Source of the DNA: Euphorbia lathyris
Lineage: Eukaryota > Streptophyta > Magnoliopsida > Malpighiales > Euphorbiaceae
Direction of reading: 5' to 3'
Assembly: GCF_963576675.1 (NCBI RefSeq)
Contig: NC_088916.1
Span: 87,127,501 to 87,191,500 of the forward strand
DNA length: 64,000 nucleotides
The first letter of the stretch is position 1. The number at the start of each line of letters is the position of its first letter. A model generated the notes under the pieces. The model had not been told where the DNA came from and made no database searches. It worked only from the letters and a program-made list of their open reading frames with translations. Both the position numbers and the translations under genes were made by a program. Below, in pieces: positions 41,926-53,078 of this stretch.

Positions 41926-43729
41926 AAAGTAAGCATCTTACCCAGTCGTAGAAGCGCTGGTCCTCGGCAAGAAAAGAATTTGGCGGTGTGTACCGGTATT
42001 TATACCTCTAGGGGTTGGGAATAGCAAGCTTAGGAAAGTCAGAAAGATATCTTACCCCTGCCTTTAGACGAAAATAAAGAAGTTCCAGAGAGACTATGGT
42101 AGTAAGGCGATGAACGTCTTCACTTGGTCACCACCTCCTTAGACTCGGGCTTTGAAAATGTCATCTATCCCTTATCTTTCCTCACACACGAGTTAGGAAG
42201 GCGCGGCCAAGACCTGGTGAATTATCGACATTCACTTTGACTCCCCTTCAAGTATTGGAAATCATTGTGACACAAGTCCTCCTATACAGTCAGCGATGTA
42301 GCGTGAGTGTGAGCCTTGGATCAAGATGCCCGCCTTGGAGAGCCGTTTTCCTGAGAATCAATCGAGAAGGAAACCGCCCCTCGCTAAGAACTATCCGGGC
42401 AAGAAATACAGAAGTGGAAGAAAGGGTGACCAGCTCGACATCGACATGAAAGGATTAAAATTCTTTTTCTTCAAAGAAAGGACCCGGCCAGTCTACCGTG
42501 GGGAACCCTCGTTCTTCGTGACGATCAGTCTTAAGTCGTAGCTTTTGGATAGCAAGATTCTCTTAGTCAAGTCCTCCGGCTGCACGATCGAAGGATCTAT
42601 CTCCATCATATCATGTTTTTACGTAAAGCTCCGAAGACTATAGCTAGTCCATTTCGCTAAGAAGCGGGCCACCTTCAAACGGAGGCTTCTTTGGCTCTTA
42701 AGCTCGCAAGCCAGATTTCACTTCATAGACGCGATCTAGATTTCCTTCTTCCTTATCCTTCTTCCTTAAGTCTAAGAACTGCCCGAGATAATTTCATTAC
42801 ATTCCCGATTATGTCCTTGTTCCGCGAGTGAGTTATATATATTAGATAATTTCTATAGAAGAGTAAGATCTTCCATTCCCCATCATATATGGATATTTTC
42901 AGTGGTAATGCCATACCCTGTGAAATTTTGAGGAGTTCCTCCAATTTGAGATAAGCTCCTTTAATGAATCAAAAGTCAAATCTGAGAACTTCTCTTCTAA
43001 GTTATCTTCAGACAATCCACGGAATCTTAGCCTCCGACCCGCCCTAAAGGCTACGTAGACTGCTAACCTTATTTCAAGGCCCATGCGTCCTATATAAGAC
43101 GAGATTTCTATGTCTGTCATAAGATATCATCAACAGAATTAACGAAGCTATACGTAGGGATTTTGCCCTTGATAAGGCCTGCCTTGTGAACAGTAGAAAG
43201 AAAGATAAGTTCCTTATTCTCTCCATTCAAGTGATGTGATTAAAAAAGTCCTTTTATTACCGTTCTTATACTATAAACGTAAACTCTTTTTTTCTTATCT
43301 TATTCAGACGGTGCGTCTTGTGCAGGTTTTGAGTGCCCGCCTTATCCTTATGTGCATTAAGGAAGATAACTTTTAGTTACATAACTTATCTGTGGCGAAG
43401 AAGGGACATCGACCAATAGGGGCTAAGAACCTCGTAGTTTCAGTATCTTATGGCAAAGCCTATGCCCTTTGATAATAAGGTTCGCATCTGAACCAAGGTC
43501 TGAAACCAGAGAGTCAACCAGAACCGTAGAATCTGTTGAGAGAGAATCGGATGTAAGATGCTAGATAATATCCTTTCCCGAACCGAAGGAAGACGAACTT
43601 AGGTACGAGACAAAATCAAAAGAGGAACTCTTTTTGGTTAACCCGATAGGTCTGCCTCTGCCCTTTCATTAGAGGCGGTTCACTCTCCTGCAGTAAGATA
43701 ATACTAACAAGCCCTCAGGAGACCTATAT

Positions 43730-44014
43730 GTGAAAGAAAAGAGAACTCGATGGAAGACTTGGTTACTTGCGAGGAAAGACAAGAAACTTAAGACCTTACT
43801 TAAGGATGTTCGGGTTCGGATAGAATTTTCTCTCTATGGTGAGCAGTACTTTTACCCACACTCTGCTAAGACCTTTGAGAACTTGCCCAAAGACCTCTTA
43901 TCACTTGTACCGGTCTTAAAGTCCCTACTACTAGCGGATTCTCCGGCTACATTACAATACCTGGCTCCTTATACAGGAGCAGCTCTGGCTGAATATTTTA
44001 TGTACCGTGAATGA
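43730..44014 (+). CDS. Chimeric ORF: unknown N terminus joined to plastid atpA segment
   Basis: A 94-codon frame from ATG. Residues 1-67 ([20 protein letters not shown] ... [19 protein letters not shown]) are unrecognised. From residue 68 it reads [20 protein letters not shown] then YFMYRE, exactly plastid CF1-alpha, and stops at a TGA that replaces an Arg codon. Such fusions of unknown sequence with ATP synthase genes are common in plant mitochondrial DNA. There is no evidence for expression here and in a nuclear location it should be silent. Confidence 0.45.
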   Translation: MKEKRTRWKTWLLARKDKKLKTLLKDVRVRIEFSLYGEQYFYPHSAKTFENLPKDLLSLVPVLKSLLLADSPATLQYLAPYTGAALAEYFMYRE

Positions 44015-44754
44015 CACACTCTAATCATTTATGATGATCTCTCCAAACAAGCGCAGGCTTATCGCCAAATGTCTCTTCTATTACGAAGACCACCAGGTCG
44101 TGAAGCTTATCCAGGAGATGTCTTTTATTTGCATTCATGCCTTTTGGAAAGAGCTGCTAAATCAAGTTCTCGTTTAGGTGAAGGAAGCATGACTGCTTTA
44201 CCAATAGTCGAGACCCAATCAGGAGACGTTTCAGCTTATATTCCTACTAATGTAATTTCCATTACAGACGGACAAATATTCTTATCCGCTGATCTATTCA
44301 ATGCAGGAATCCGCCCTGCTATTAATGTGGGGATTTCCGTTTCCAGAGTAGGATCTACAGCTCAAATTAAAGCTATGAAACAAGTAGCAGGTAAGCTAAA
44401 ATTGGAATTGGCTCAATTCGTCGAATTAGAAGTCTTTGCGCAATTCGCTTCTGATCTAGATAAAGCTAATCAGAATCAATTGCAAGAGGTCAGCAATTAC
44501 GTGAGTTGCTCAAACAATCCCAATCTGCGCCAGGAAGAGATAATTACTATTTATACCGGAACGAATGGTTATCTTGACTCATTAGAAAGAGGACAAGTAA
44601 GGTAATTTCTCGTTGAGTTACGTACCTAAAAAAAAATAAACCTCAGTTCGAAGAAAGAATATCTACCAAAACATTCAAAACATTCACCGAAGAAGCATAA
44701 ATCCTTTTGAAAAAAGCTATTCAGCAACGTTTTCTAGTTCAGGAAGAAGTATAA
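43932..44754 (+). pseudogene. atpA: Plastid atpA 3' fragment (CF1 alpha subunit)
   Basis: The sequence follows the plastid ATP synthase alpha subunit from [20 protein letters not shown] to the C terminus: [60 protein letters not shown] and [16 protein letters not shown]. The plastid version is distinguished from mitochondrial atp1 by [18 protein letters not shown] and [12 protein letters not shown]. Lesions: Arg to TGA at 44,012, a one-base deletion after [10 protein letters not shown] (about 44,483) with later compensation, Lys to TAA at 44,602 and stops near the end. The alpha subunit forms the catalytic hexamer of the ATP synthase; this copy is dead. It probably reached the block through the mitochondrial genome. 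Confidence 0.9.
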
Positions 44755-44984
44755 AGTAATTAATCACTTGTAATCTTTAACTTTAAAATTTGTAATTTTT
44801 AATACTGCATTGCCTTTCTAATTAAGAAAGCGATGTTCTGTCGATTCCCAATCTCGAAACTGAGAGTGCGAAGTCACAAGCTGATGAGCTATATGTGAAA
44901 AAACCAGTTAAGAAAGGAAAGATATAGCTATCAAGCAGAAACTGGAACACTCACCGAAAACTTAACCCACCAGCCCTTTTCTTT

Positions 44985-45790
44985 GCTTTTCTGTTACCTC
45001 GGTAAGCTACCTATGTATGTCCCTCCCCGAGTTGGTCTGGTAAAGCAACTTCGTAGTCCCGTAAAGCTACTTTTCGTTTCGGCGGACAAGCACTCCTCTA
45101 TTTTGTTCCTGCGGTCGAGCCAGCAAATCTCCCTCTCCCTTTGGTCGAGCATCTTTGAACCTCTGGGAAAGTAAGTTCCTCAAACCCCCTCTGGTCGAGT
45201 AACTACGTACCTTGCAGTCGAGCTTCTTCGAACCTCTCGTTAACAGTTTGGCTCAAGTAACTTCGTACCTTTGGTCGAGCGACTTAGCCTTACCTTAATT
45301 AGCCTTAAACCTCCAGTCGAGCGGGAAAGCTACTTAAGTGGGGAAGCTACTTTAGTTCCCCGGGCAAACTACGTAAGTTTTCACCTTGCCGGTCAAGCTA
45401 CTTTCTTACTAGTTCAATTGCGGAGCCGGAATCGCTAGTAGAGGATCTTCGCTCCCTTCATCAGTCGACTCAATTGCATCGTACCGGAAAACTACGTAAG
45501 TTTTCTTCCCGCATCTTCCGCTACTTCGCTCCTTGGTTAAGCTAGTCCGTACCTTGAACTCAAGCTACTGGTCCGGTCGAGTAACGCGGTAAAGCAACTT
45601 CCTAGCCCTTAGGCCCCGCTGCTTCCTTTCGTTTCACTCTAGTTCCTTCTTGTTCCTCTCGTTTCACTCGAGCATCTTCAAACCTTTCGTCGAACTCAAG
45701 CTACAAAGCTAGTTCAAACCTTCCCGGTAATCAAAGCTTTCTCTTTTGTCCCCCGGTAAAGAAAGTAGGTACCTTCCCCAGCTGGTCAAG
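44985..45790. repeat. Dispersed/tandem array of ggtcgagcaacttcgtacct-like units
   Basis: Short degenerate units such as ggtcgagtaactacgtacct, cagtcgagcttcttcgaacc, ggtaaagcaacttcgtagtc and ctcaagtaacttcgtacct recur dozens of times in both close and loose spacing. The pattern is non-coding; small open frames here follow the repeats. Confidence 0.65.
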
Positions 45791-46230
45791 CAAGTCTTGC
45801 TATTTATCACCCGCAAATTGAATTACATAAGATAGAATCTTTTTTCTTTTTAGCAAATTTAATGCAAAAAAGATGGGTTTTCGTCAAGTTGATCTAGCTT
45901 TTTTTGGTGATTTTCCGGCATGCTTAGGAACTTATGAGGTCAGATTGGTAAAGTGTCTAGTGTCCCCGTAAAGCCGACAGAACAGAAAGAAAAGCTAGCC
46001 GGCAAACCGGTAAAGCAACTGAAGTAAGTGTTCAGTAAGCCCTCATCTATCTCTTATTACTCTACGATATTGATTATTTACTTTACTATGCTATAGTACT
46101 GGTTTTGGCTGACCCGTGTAAGAGGACTACATTGAGCCTTTCCTAGGCTATCATTGAAATCTTACTTTTTATGTTTTACCGAGAAAATTGGATTAAAGAA
46201 GATTTCCGCTCGGAGATGGGATCTCAAATC

Positions 46231-46445
46231 TGAAAACTTTCATTTTACCCGGATTTTTCGTTGAAAGTGAATTTCCCTTCATAGACGATCGTTGAAATCG
46301 GACAACTTTCATTTTCCTGGGATTTTTGAATGAAAGTGAATTTCCCTTCAGAGACGATCATTGAAATCGGATAACTTTCATTTTCCTAGGATTTTTGAAT
46401 GAAAGTGAATTTCCCTTCTACGAAGGTCATTGAAATCTGAAAATT
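46231..46445. repeat. Three tandem 69-bp units
   Basis: The phrase actttcattttxccxxgatttt followed by gaaagtgaatttcccttc starts at 46,236, 46,305 and 46,374, i.e. with a period of 69 bp, with a few mismatches. A related degenerate piece follows to about 46,600. Confidence 0.85.
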
Positions 46446-47335
46446 TATGAAACACCGTCTTTTTGGCTTCCAATCACTTTTCCCTTCAAAAATCAAATTT
46501 CAATTTGACTTTTTACGTTTTATCCGGTAAAAAAAAATTGCTTGTTTTCGGATTTATCTTCGATAAAGAAAATGCAAATCTTAAGTCTTACGTTTTACCT
46601 GCTTGTTTTGGGACATCCGAAGGATGAAAGTCAGTTGTTGCAGCTTTCCCCCTTTCTAGAGCAGAGATCTAGCAACGCATTATAGGCACAGATCATTGGT
46701 ATTGGATGTATCGTTAGGTTGTGCCGAGTAAAATCCGCTCTGTTTTTTCCATTGCAGAAAAGAGATCCCTTCCCCCCGTATTAAAAAATGATGAATAGTA
46801 AGTCTGTGGGGCTGCAGGTACTATGGATCCTCTAACTCCCAATCGGGTTGCCCTCCCAGGTCTCGCCGGTGTAGCCTGTAGGTCGTGATGTGCCTCGAGA
46901 TGGCCGTCTCCTGTCCCCCTACCGGTGGGGAATCTGCTCCCGGGTTGTCGCTCTGCTGCGTCTGGCCCGTCCTCTAGGCACCTTTGGAAGGCAGAGAGTG
47001 GGACAACGTACACGCTTCCCTTTACTCCATAGGGCCTTCTCATCAGTTGCAGGGTTTGGTGGCCCGAAATTGACTTGGCTTAAAAGGCCTCATCTCTAGA
47101 AGCCCGGCTCACGAGTCGTCCCTCTCATAGTAGGGTTCCAGATCTCGCCTCGCTCTTGTGACATGCTATCTTTCCCCTCTTTATTCCCAAGTAAAGGGTG
47201 AGTCTCATGCGTCAGTTTGTGGATCGCAGTCTCACGCACTAATCCCTACAGGTGCCCGTAGTAGGTCGGCCGCCCTACCTAAACCAAGCATCATATCGGT
47301 CCCTAGGCCCCATTGCTGGAAAGGCTCGGCTTCAA

Positions 47336-47368
47336 AACCGTACGTGGAGCTTCCGCCTCATACGGCTC
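47336..47368 (-). ncRNA. Group II intron domain V (mitochondrial type)
   Basis: On the minus strand gagccgtatgaggcggaag plus ctccacgtacggtt folds into the typical 34-nt domain V hairpin: GAGCCGT pairs with ACGGTT, then a bulge, and a GNAA-type loop. Domain V is the catalytic core of group II introns. The sequence on the 3' side (tttgaagccgagcctttccagc) could be domain VI. The host gene of the intron cannot be named from the sequence, and no flanking exon was recognised. Confidence 0.6.
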
Positions 47369-47544
47369 CTCTAGGGATGGAGGTAGGTCCAGCCCCGCCT
47401 TGTGCGGTTAAGGTTGTTGTACACGATCTCATAAAAAAAAGACTCATACTCCGAAATTTTTATCAAAATGGCCCCAGAATTCTATTTCTTCCTTCTGATT
47501 TTTTCCCTATCACTAGTTCTTACTCCCGAGCCGAAGCCCACCCA

Positions 47545-47982
47545 CTAAGATCGACTGCCGCTCCTGCCACCGTTTCTCTCTCCATTTCTTTTCGAGAAAT
47601 ACTCCCCCAGAATCCCCCTTAACAGAGTTGGATCTTGTCCGATCCGAGAGCGCCATTCACGGAGCTCTGAGACATCTGTTTTGGTAAGAATTTGGAGCTT
47701 GTTCCCCATGATATCGAGGGCGGCTTCTTCCCTATCCTGGAAGGACAACGGATTCTTTGTCAGAGCTTCCTGAATCTGGTTTGAAATTAACTGCCGAATT
47801 TCATCGCGGACCCGGGCCTCCTTCTCTTCAGGCGATTCATCCGGGTCTGAGTCCGAATCATGATTCGGATCAGGCCCGTCCGAAACCTCAGAATCCCCGT
47901 CTTCCGCCTCAGAATCCCCGTCTTTCGCCTCAGAATCCCCGTCTTCCGCCTCAGAATCTCCGTCTTCCGTGCTGGAGTCCAA
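47545..47982 (-). CDS. Hypothetical acidic-repeat ORF
   Basis: A 145-codon frame starting MDSSTEDGDSEAEDGDSEAK, with four copies of the heptapeptide EDGDSEA encoded by a 21-bp repeat. It continues DPDESPEEKEARVRDEIRQL, SNQIQEALTKNPLSFQDREE and DIMGNKLQILTKTDVSELRE. It is 76 bp downstream of the truncated atp1 on the same strand. No known domain. The codon-like middle (residues 60-125) suggests a real mitochondrial ORF of unknown function rather than noise, but expression is unproven. Confidence 0.4.
   Translation of the reverse strand: MDSSTEDGDSEAEDGDSEAKDGDSEAEDGDSEVSDGPDPNHDSDSDPDESPEEKEARVRDEIRQLISNQIQEALTKNPLSFQDREEAALDIMGNKLQILTKTDVSELREWRSRIGQDPTLLRGILGEYFSKRNGERNGGRSGSRS
47889..47972. 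repeat. Four tandem 21-bp units
   Basis: The unit tcagaatccccgtcttccgc plus c is repeated four times with three substitutions. Because the period is a multiple of three it keeps the acidic reading frame on the minus strand open. Confidence 0.85.
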
Positions 47983-48058
47983 ACAAAAGGCCTACAGGGA
48001 TTCCAGATCGCCGAAAATGTAAAAGGAGATTAAGAGGGGGAGGGCTTTAATGAGAAAT

Positions 48059-48547
48059 TCACAAAAAAAATCTAAAAATAGATAATCCAGTTTGGATAGG
48101 TTCGTGCACTGATTTACGTTCAATAATCCCAGGAGCTTTCACTTCGACACGTCTTAGCTCGTGATCGCTTAGAGCCCCTCTTCCATCAATTGGTACTCCC
48201 AACCCGTCGACCACACGGCCTAGCATAGCCTTTCCCGCCGGAACATGTACAATGGTGGATCCCGTGCGCTTTACAAGATCTCCTTCTTTAATAGAGGTAT
48301 CATTACCAAAGACAACAATTCCTACATTCTCATTCTCAAGATTCAAGGCAATTCCTTTCACACCGCTTCCAAATTCAACCATTTCCCCAGCTTGTATCTC
48401 ATTTAATCCATAAACACGTGCAATTCCATCTCTAACTGATACCACTCGACCGATCTCATCCACTTTCAAATTTGTGTAATAGTTAGTAATTCGACGTTCT
48501 AGTAGAGTTGTTAGTTCCGAAGCTCTATTTCTGGTAGAGAATTCCAT
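48059..48547 (-). pseudogene. atp1: Mitochondrial atp1 5' part, 3'-truncated
   Basis: From the ATG at 48,547 the minus strand follows the mitochondrial F1-ATPase alpha subunit: [60 protein letters not shown] and [20 protein letters not shown], to [11 protein letters not shown] (about residue 155 of roughly 508). It then departs into SIFRFFL and stops. The P-loop (GDRQTGKT) is not reached, so the product could not bind ATP. Some residues differ from the usual plant sequence (for example RDGIAR instead of GDGIAR), which fits either an unedited or a decaying copy. It is not the other half of the plastid atpA fragment at 43.9 kb. Confidence 0.88.
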
Positions 48548-48611
48548 GATGAAAGCAATTATTATTTATTGTAAAGGGGGAATGCCGCTGTGCATAATCC
48601 CCCCATATTAC

Positions 48612-48941
48612 CTACGGCGGAGACACTCCCAAATCATAGACCGAAGCAACTCTCTGTCTTCCTGGAGCCTCTCCACCCATGTCGAGACGCTTTGAACATT
48701 CATGGAGAGTCTCGACATCGGTCCCCGTGGAGAGCTCGAGATCGTCGAGCAGAACACGGCTGCATTCTTTCCTTTCTCCGGAAGAGGGCGGCTCCACTCC
48801 GTGTGCCAATTCATGTTCTCTTATCTGCCCTTCTATTAAGGATAAGTTCCCATAACCGGGCATCTTCCTCATCCGGGTACTCCTACTTTGCGTCACTCTC
48901 TTCTTCTTCTTCACTCTCTTCTTGCTGTGCCCCTGCAACAT
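48612..48941 (-). CDS. Hypothetical ORF upstream of atp1 fragment
   Basis: A 109-codon minus-strand frame 65 bp before the atp1 start. It reads basic KKRVKKKKRVTQSRSTRMRK, then GYGNLSLIEGQIREHELAHG, SGERKECSRVLLDDLEL and TDVETLHECSKRLDMGGEA. No domain recognised. It may be an unassigned mitochondrial frame or chance. Confidence 0.25.
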   Translation of the reverse strand: MLQGHSKKRVKKKKRVTQSRSTRMRKMPGYGNLSLIEGQIREHELAHGVEPPSSGERKECSRVLLDDLELSTGTDVETLHECSKRLDMGGEAPGRQRVASVYDLGVSPP

Positions 48942-49070
48942 CTAGGGGGAGATTCACAGTCACGGGAAGTAATGGTAGCGTCTTTTGTCCCACGATTGCA
49001 ATATCATTACTTTTTAGCTTTCTTTGAGGAGGGGCACAGCTCTGGTACAACCCTAGCGCAAGTCCGCTAG

Positions 49071-52005
49071 TTTAGACTATTCGTGCATGGCCAAAACTTG
49101 AATTGACTTCGTAATAATAGAATTCTTTGCGCTTCGCTACTTCGTCGCGAGAGAACTATCTGTTGGCTTCAAAAGGCTCTGTTTTGCACCAGGTTCTCCT
49201 TATCCTTAAGTTCAATTTGGGCCCCGAGAGTTCGTTTTGCACGAGATAAGTGGAACAAACGGTTCTCAGAACTAGATTTAAACTGGTTCGAGGGGCTGAT
49301 TGATCCTTATATAGCAGGGGAGACTGAGCATCTTGTTGGGATGGGTTTCCCGTCTTCAAGTGAATTTGACTTTGATTCCTATTCTAAATTTCGGTCGATT
49401 TTCCGAACTCATCTCATTTTAGCTTATTAATTTTAGCTTATTATATCTTATTATATAATAAGAATAATATATAATAAGACGCGTACTTATCTGTGGCACA
49501 CACAAGCATCAGTCTACTTATACCGGTGTTTGCACGAGAGGTGCTGAGCCATCGACAACTCGGAGTGAACCAATACCAATGACACAATCGATTCGCCGCT
49601 TTCTTAGTTACTTTTGTGTTACCCCGGGGAATAGCCCGCAATAAGAGACAAAAGACATATGTTCAGGCTGTGATCTTGGTTTTCGACGATCATATCATAA
49701 TTAAGAGACAGAAAAAAGATTTGATAGCTTATACTTTAAACCAATGAAATACCCATCTAAGGGACTAAAATGACTCAAGGAATGATCTCAACGGTGCATA
49801 AAGTATACACTATCAGCTAGAAATCTGGGACAGATCCAACCTTGCCCTTTGATCAATTCTCCTTCTCGGACCCACGACGACAGATTCTCTGCAGACATAC
49901 ACAGAGTAAGCCTCCTTTGTTTACAGAAAAACCTCCACCCTTAGGTCAGATGCTTATTTCAACCGATTTCCCGCCACGCCAAATCAATCTATAACCACAC
50001 TCCACTCTTTCAAGGCCGTTGATGCAGCAGAAGCTGTAGAAGTTGTAGAATCCCATGCGAAGAAAGATCCCCAGACTCCCAAAAGAATTCTCGACATTTC
50101 ACCATCGAAACAGAGGTTTTTCAGAGCACGTGGCGGACGATGCCGCTTCTCTCCCCCAAGAAGCAAAGAGAACTTCAACCGACAGGAATGCAGAACGAAG
50201 GGATGGGAACTCAAAAGAGACTCCCTATGGATCCTATATTGGTTCGAAAGGACAGTCTTTATTTAGTTAAAAAGGATGTCACATATCCGCTGCTGTTAGC
50301 TTAGTTCTATTTAGTCAACCAACCTTGTCCCTCTTCTTTTATACTATATGTATACGCAATACCAATTTCTTGATAGTGATTGGAATGCCGCCTATGCACT
50401 TGCCTTGACTACCTTTATTTGAAGTTGTCTTCCGATGTCGGTCCAGTGGATTAGTATTTTCCCATTGAAAGACTCTTGCTAAGGAGTGGAACACTTGAAG
50501 AATCCGTCTTTCTTGCCTATGGAGCAGTATTTTACTATTCATATACAGTAGTTTCCCGTCCTACTCCGTCCTGCTTTTCGGGTATAGTTGTATTTAGCCC
50601 GGCGTGGTCGAGCGAGTTTCTTTCCTTCTTCCCCTCTCAGTCCACTAGCAATACACCACTAAGTTAGTACAGCACAGATGCTTTTCATAGCCCTACTAGT
50701 CTTAGAACTAGGTAATGCTAACTTAGAGATCAAATAAAATGTAGTAGCTCAGCCCTCTTCTACTGGCAAATGCCTCCAATGCCTCGACATAAGATTTTTG
50801 AATGCAAAACTAATGAAAGCTGCTTGTAAAGGGGCGCTTACACAAAGTGGGCTTCGGGGGGAATTGTTCTTTGAAAAGGGTAGGTCAAGGGTGGATCCGG
50901 TCTTTGCTCGGAGTTTGGTACGTCACCCGCCCGTGAAGCTGACTCTCTAAGCCGTCGAGCTACTTCCTTTCTTGATTCTATTTCATTAAGGGCGAACTAG
51001 AGACCGCTCCGTGGGCTTTCTCCTCTAGCCGGAAGTCGAGCTGCCCTGGAATCAAAGACAGGTTGGGACAAATCCATTCCCTTCCCATATCGTATATGAC
51101 AGACTTTCGTTCTTGCTTTCTTTCGTTTGGGCTTCATCCTATCCTCTTTCTCCCCTGTCTGCTGCTCTGCTTTAAGCCGAAACAAGGCCAGCGCTAGAAA
51201 GAGGACTTTCCCGGGAGAGATAGTGGACGTTCCTTCACCTATGACCGAGTACTTTCCTTCGTCACCCTCTGGTCGACTAAAGCTCACTGCTAAAGGGCGC
51301 GGCTGGCCGATTCCCTCTAGTCTAGTGGGTTAACTCATTCACCTTCAATGCGAGAAGTGAAAGTCAAGGGATTGGAGAATCTTTTCTGGGCTGTCTTTCT
51401 GTCTTAAATAGATCGATTCATAACTATCTCAATTGGTCGCGGTATCGGTCCTTTTCCTTAGCATTTAGAATGCACTTGATTCATATCTTCGTTCTCACTA
51501 CCTACCTATGTGGTATCTACAACCAAGCTAGCTGCCTTTCTTCCTCGGGCATATATTGTTTGCCTTAGTTACTGCTTTCCTTGCCTAAAGAGGGTCTGAT
51601 CCCCCTTTTGTTTTGGTTGCATGAGCTTAGCAACTTTAACTTAGTATTTTAGGATTCATCCCCTGAGGATGATTCAACAGCAAGAACTTCTTCTTTCCTT
51701 GATTATCTGAATCGATTCTGGTTCCGCAGCAGCAAATGAATCAGGACTTTGCAGCAGCTTCTTCTCTAACTAAGTCTGCGATTTCTCTTATGAGATTTCT
51801 TTCTAGTTAGAGGTCAGCCCAAGACGCTGGCATGAAGGCAACTTATGCTTCGTCAGTGCTGGGTTAAGTCCCTTCTCCTGATTTGATTGCCGGAGGATTC
51901 GAATCCCCTGCTATCGGCAGTAACTCTTTATACCTTGCCTTGCTTGGAACTAGCCCGTCTCGCTCAACCCCCGCTTTTATCATTACGATACTATTCTCGA
52001 TGCTA
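49071..52005. other. Organelle-like intergenic DNA, no recognised gene
   Basis: Small open frames (for example 49,156, 49,441, 49,984 and 50,997 on the minus strand; 50,476 and 51,127 on the plus strand) show no family resemblance and are 60-100 codons long. An AT palindrome, cttattatataataag, lies at about 49,446. I saw no tRNA cloverleaf and no rRNA core. Confidence 0.4.
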
Positions 52006-52010
52006 TCCCT
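52006..52010 (+). repeat. TSD of the Copia composite, left copy (tccct)
   Basis: tccct immediately precedes the TGTTGGTGTG terminus at 52,011 and is repeated directly after the CA end of the right LTR (58,501-58,505). Five bases is the normal Copia TSD length. Confidence 0.85.
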
Positions 52011-52021
52011 TGTTGGTGTGC

Positions 52022-53078
52022 CCTAGTTCTTAGGCATTGCCCTAATCCCTATAGATCTAGTATGACCATCATATAGGCGTTGTGCAAGTGCCTTGGTAAA
52101 CGGATCTGCGACATTGTTCTCGGTGTCAACTCTCTGTAATGTAATGTCACCTCTCGCCTAGATCTCCCGGATGAGGTGAAACTTTCTAAGTACATGTTTG
52201 GATCTCTTGTGTGATCGGGGCTCGAGTGCTTGTGCTATGGCACCGTTGTTATCACAGAAAACATCAACTGCACCTAGGATATTAGGAACTACACCTAAGT
52301 CAGTTACGAACTTCTTGATCCAAACTGCTTCCTTTGCAGCGTCGCATGCAGCTATGTACTCAGCTTCCGTTGTAGAATCGGCAATGGTAGGCTTCTTTGA
52401 GGATCTCCAACTAATGGCACCGCCATTCAGGAGAAAAACATAACCAAACTATGATTATTTTTGGTCCTCATCAGTCTCGAAACATGCATCAGTGTAACCT
52501 GATACTGCCAACTCCTCTTGCCCACCAAAAACTAAAAAAAGATCCTTGGTACGTTTAAGGTACTTTAGGATAGCCTTAACTGCCTTCCAGTGCTCCTCGC
52601 CGGGATCTGGCTGGTACCGGCTAGTCATGCTAAGTGCAAATGCAACATCTGGCCTTGTACATAACATAGAGTACATGATGGATCCTATAGCTGACGCATA
52701 TGGGACCTTTTCCATGTTCTCTCTGTCCTGCTTTGTCTGAGGACAATCTTTCTTACCAAGTTTCAACCCATGGCGCATAGGCATGAATCCTTTCTTAGCC
52801 TGGTCCATGCTGAATCTTCTAAGAACTTTGTCTATGTACGTTCCCTGACTCAAGCCTAGAAGTCTGTTGGATCTATCTCTGTAGATCCTGATCCCTAAGA
52901 TCGTTTCGGCTTCTCCTAAGTCTTTCACTGCGAAGCATTTACTTAACCACTGCTTCACGCCTTGCAGTGTTGGTATATCGCCTCCAATGAGCAGTATGTC
53001 ATCGACATACAATATCAGGAAAGTGGCTATGCTCCCACTAAATTTCATATACACACAGGGTTCATCAGGATTCTGCAC
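52022..53078 (-). pseudogene. Copia pol: reverse transcriptase second half and RNase H
   Basis: Minus strand, same frame as the upstream segments. It reads CVYMKFSGSIATFLILYVDD (catalytic YVDD), ILGIRIYRDRSNRLLGLSQG and RPDVAFALSMTSRYQPDPGE; after in-frame TAA and TAG codons the RNase H follows: FGYVFLLNGGAISWRSSKK, STTEAEYIAACDAAKEAVW and CDNNGAIAQALEPRSHKRSK. It ends DGHTRSIGIRAMPKN with a stop formed at the junction with the LTR stub. The catalytic RNase H Asp/Glu pair (TEAEY) and CDN are present. There are no frameshifts, only stops. Confidence 0.88.

Larger units (their letters stand above)
41926..52010. other. Organelle-derived block (probable NUMT), left part
   Basis: Base composition becomes more GC-rich and loses the poly(A/T) tracts of the surroundings. 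The block contains the mitochondrial atp1 5' part, a group II intron domain V, a decayed plastid atpA 3' part and many small unassigned open frames, as typical of plant mitochondrial intergenic DNA. It is bounded by nuclear retrotransposons and interrupted by a Copia element at 52,011, so it is best explained as mitochondrial DNA inserted in the nucleus. Left edge estimated. The right part resumes at 58,506. Confidence 0.7.

Noticed and set aside
47158..47622. 154-codon plus-strand open frame
   Set aside because: It overlaps the group II intron domain V on the other strand and has Ser/Pro-rich composition without family resemblance.
43932..48547. Idea that the two ATP synthase pieces are halves of one rearranged atp1
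   Set aside because: The 43.9-kb piece has plastid atpA signature residues and the 48-kb piece mitochondrial atp1 residues; they are different genes.
48590..49070. Plus-strand Ser/Leu-rich frames opposite the ORF upstream of atp1
   Set aside because: No domain, and the minus strand is equally open; cannot be supported.
51880..51910. tRNA-like ggattcgaatcc near 51,890
   Set aside because: No acceptor stem or anticodon arm can be folded around it; it is a short palindrome only.
52198..52443. Plus-strand open frame opposite the Copia RNase H
   Set aside because: Shadow of the minus-strand pol frame, which carries the recognised motifs.
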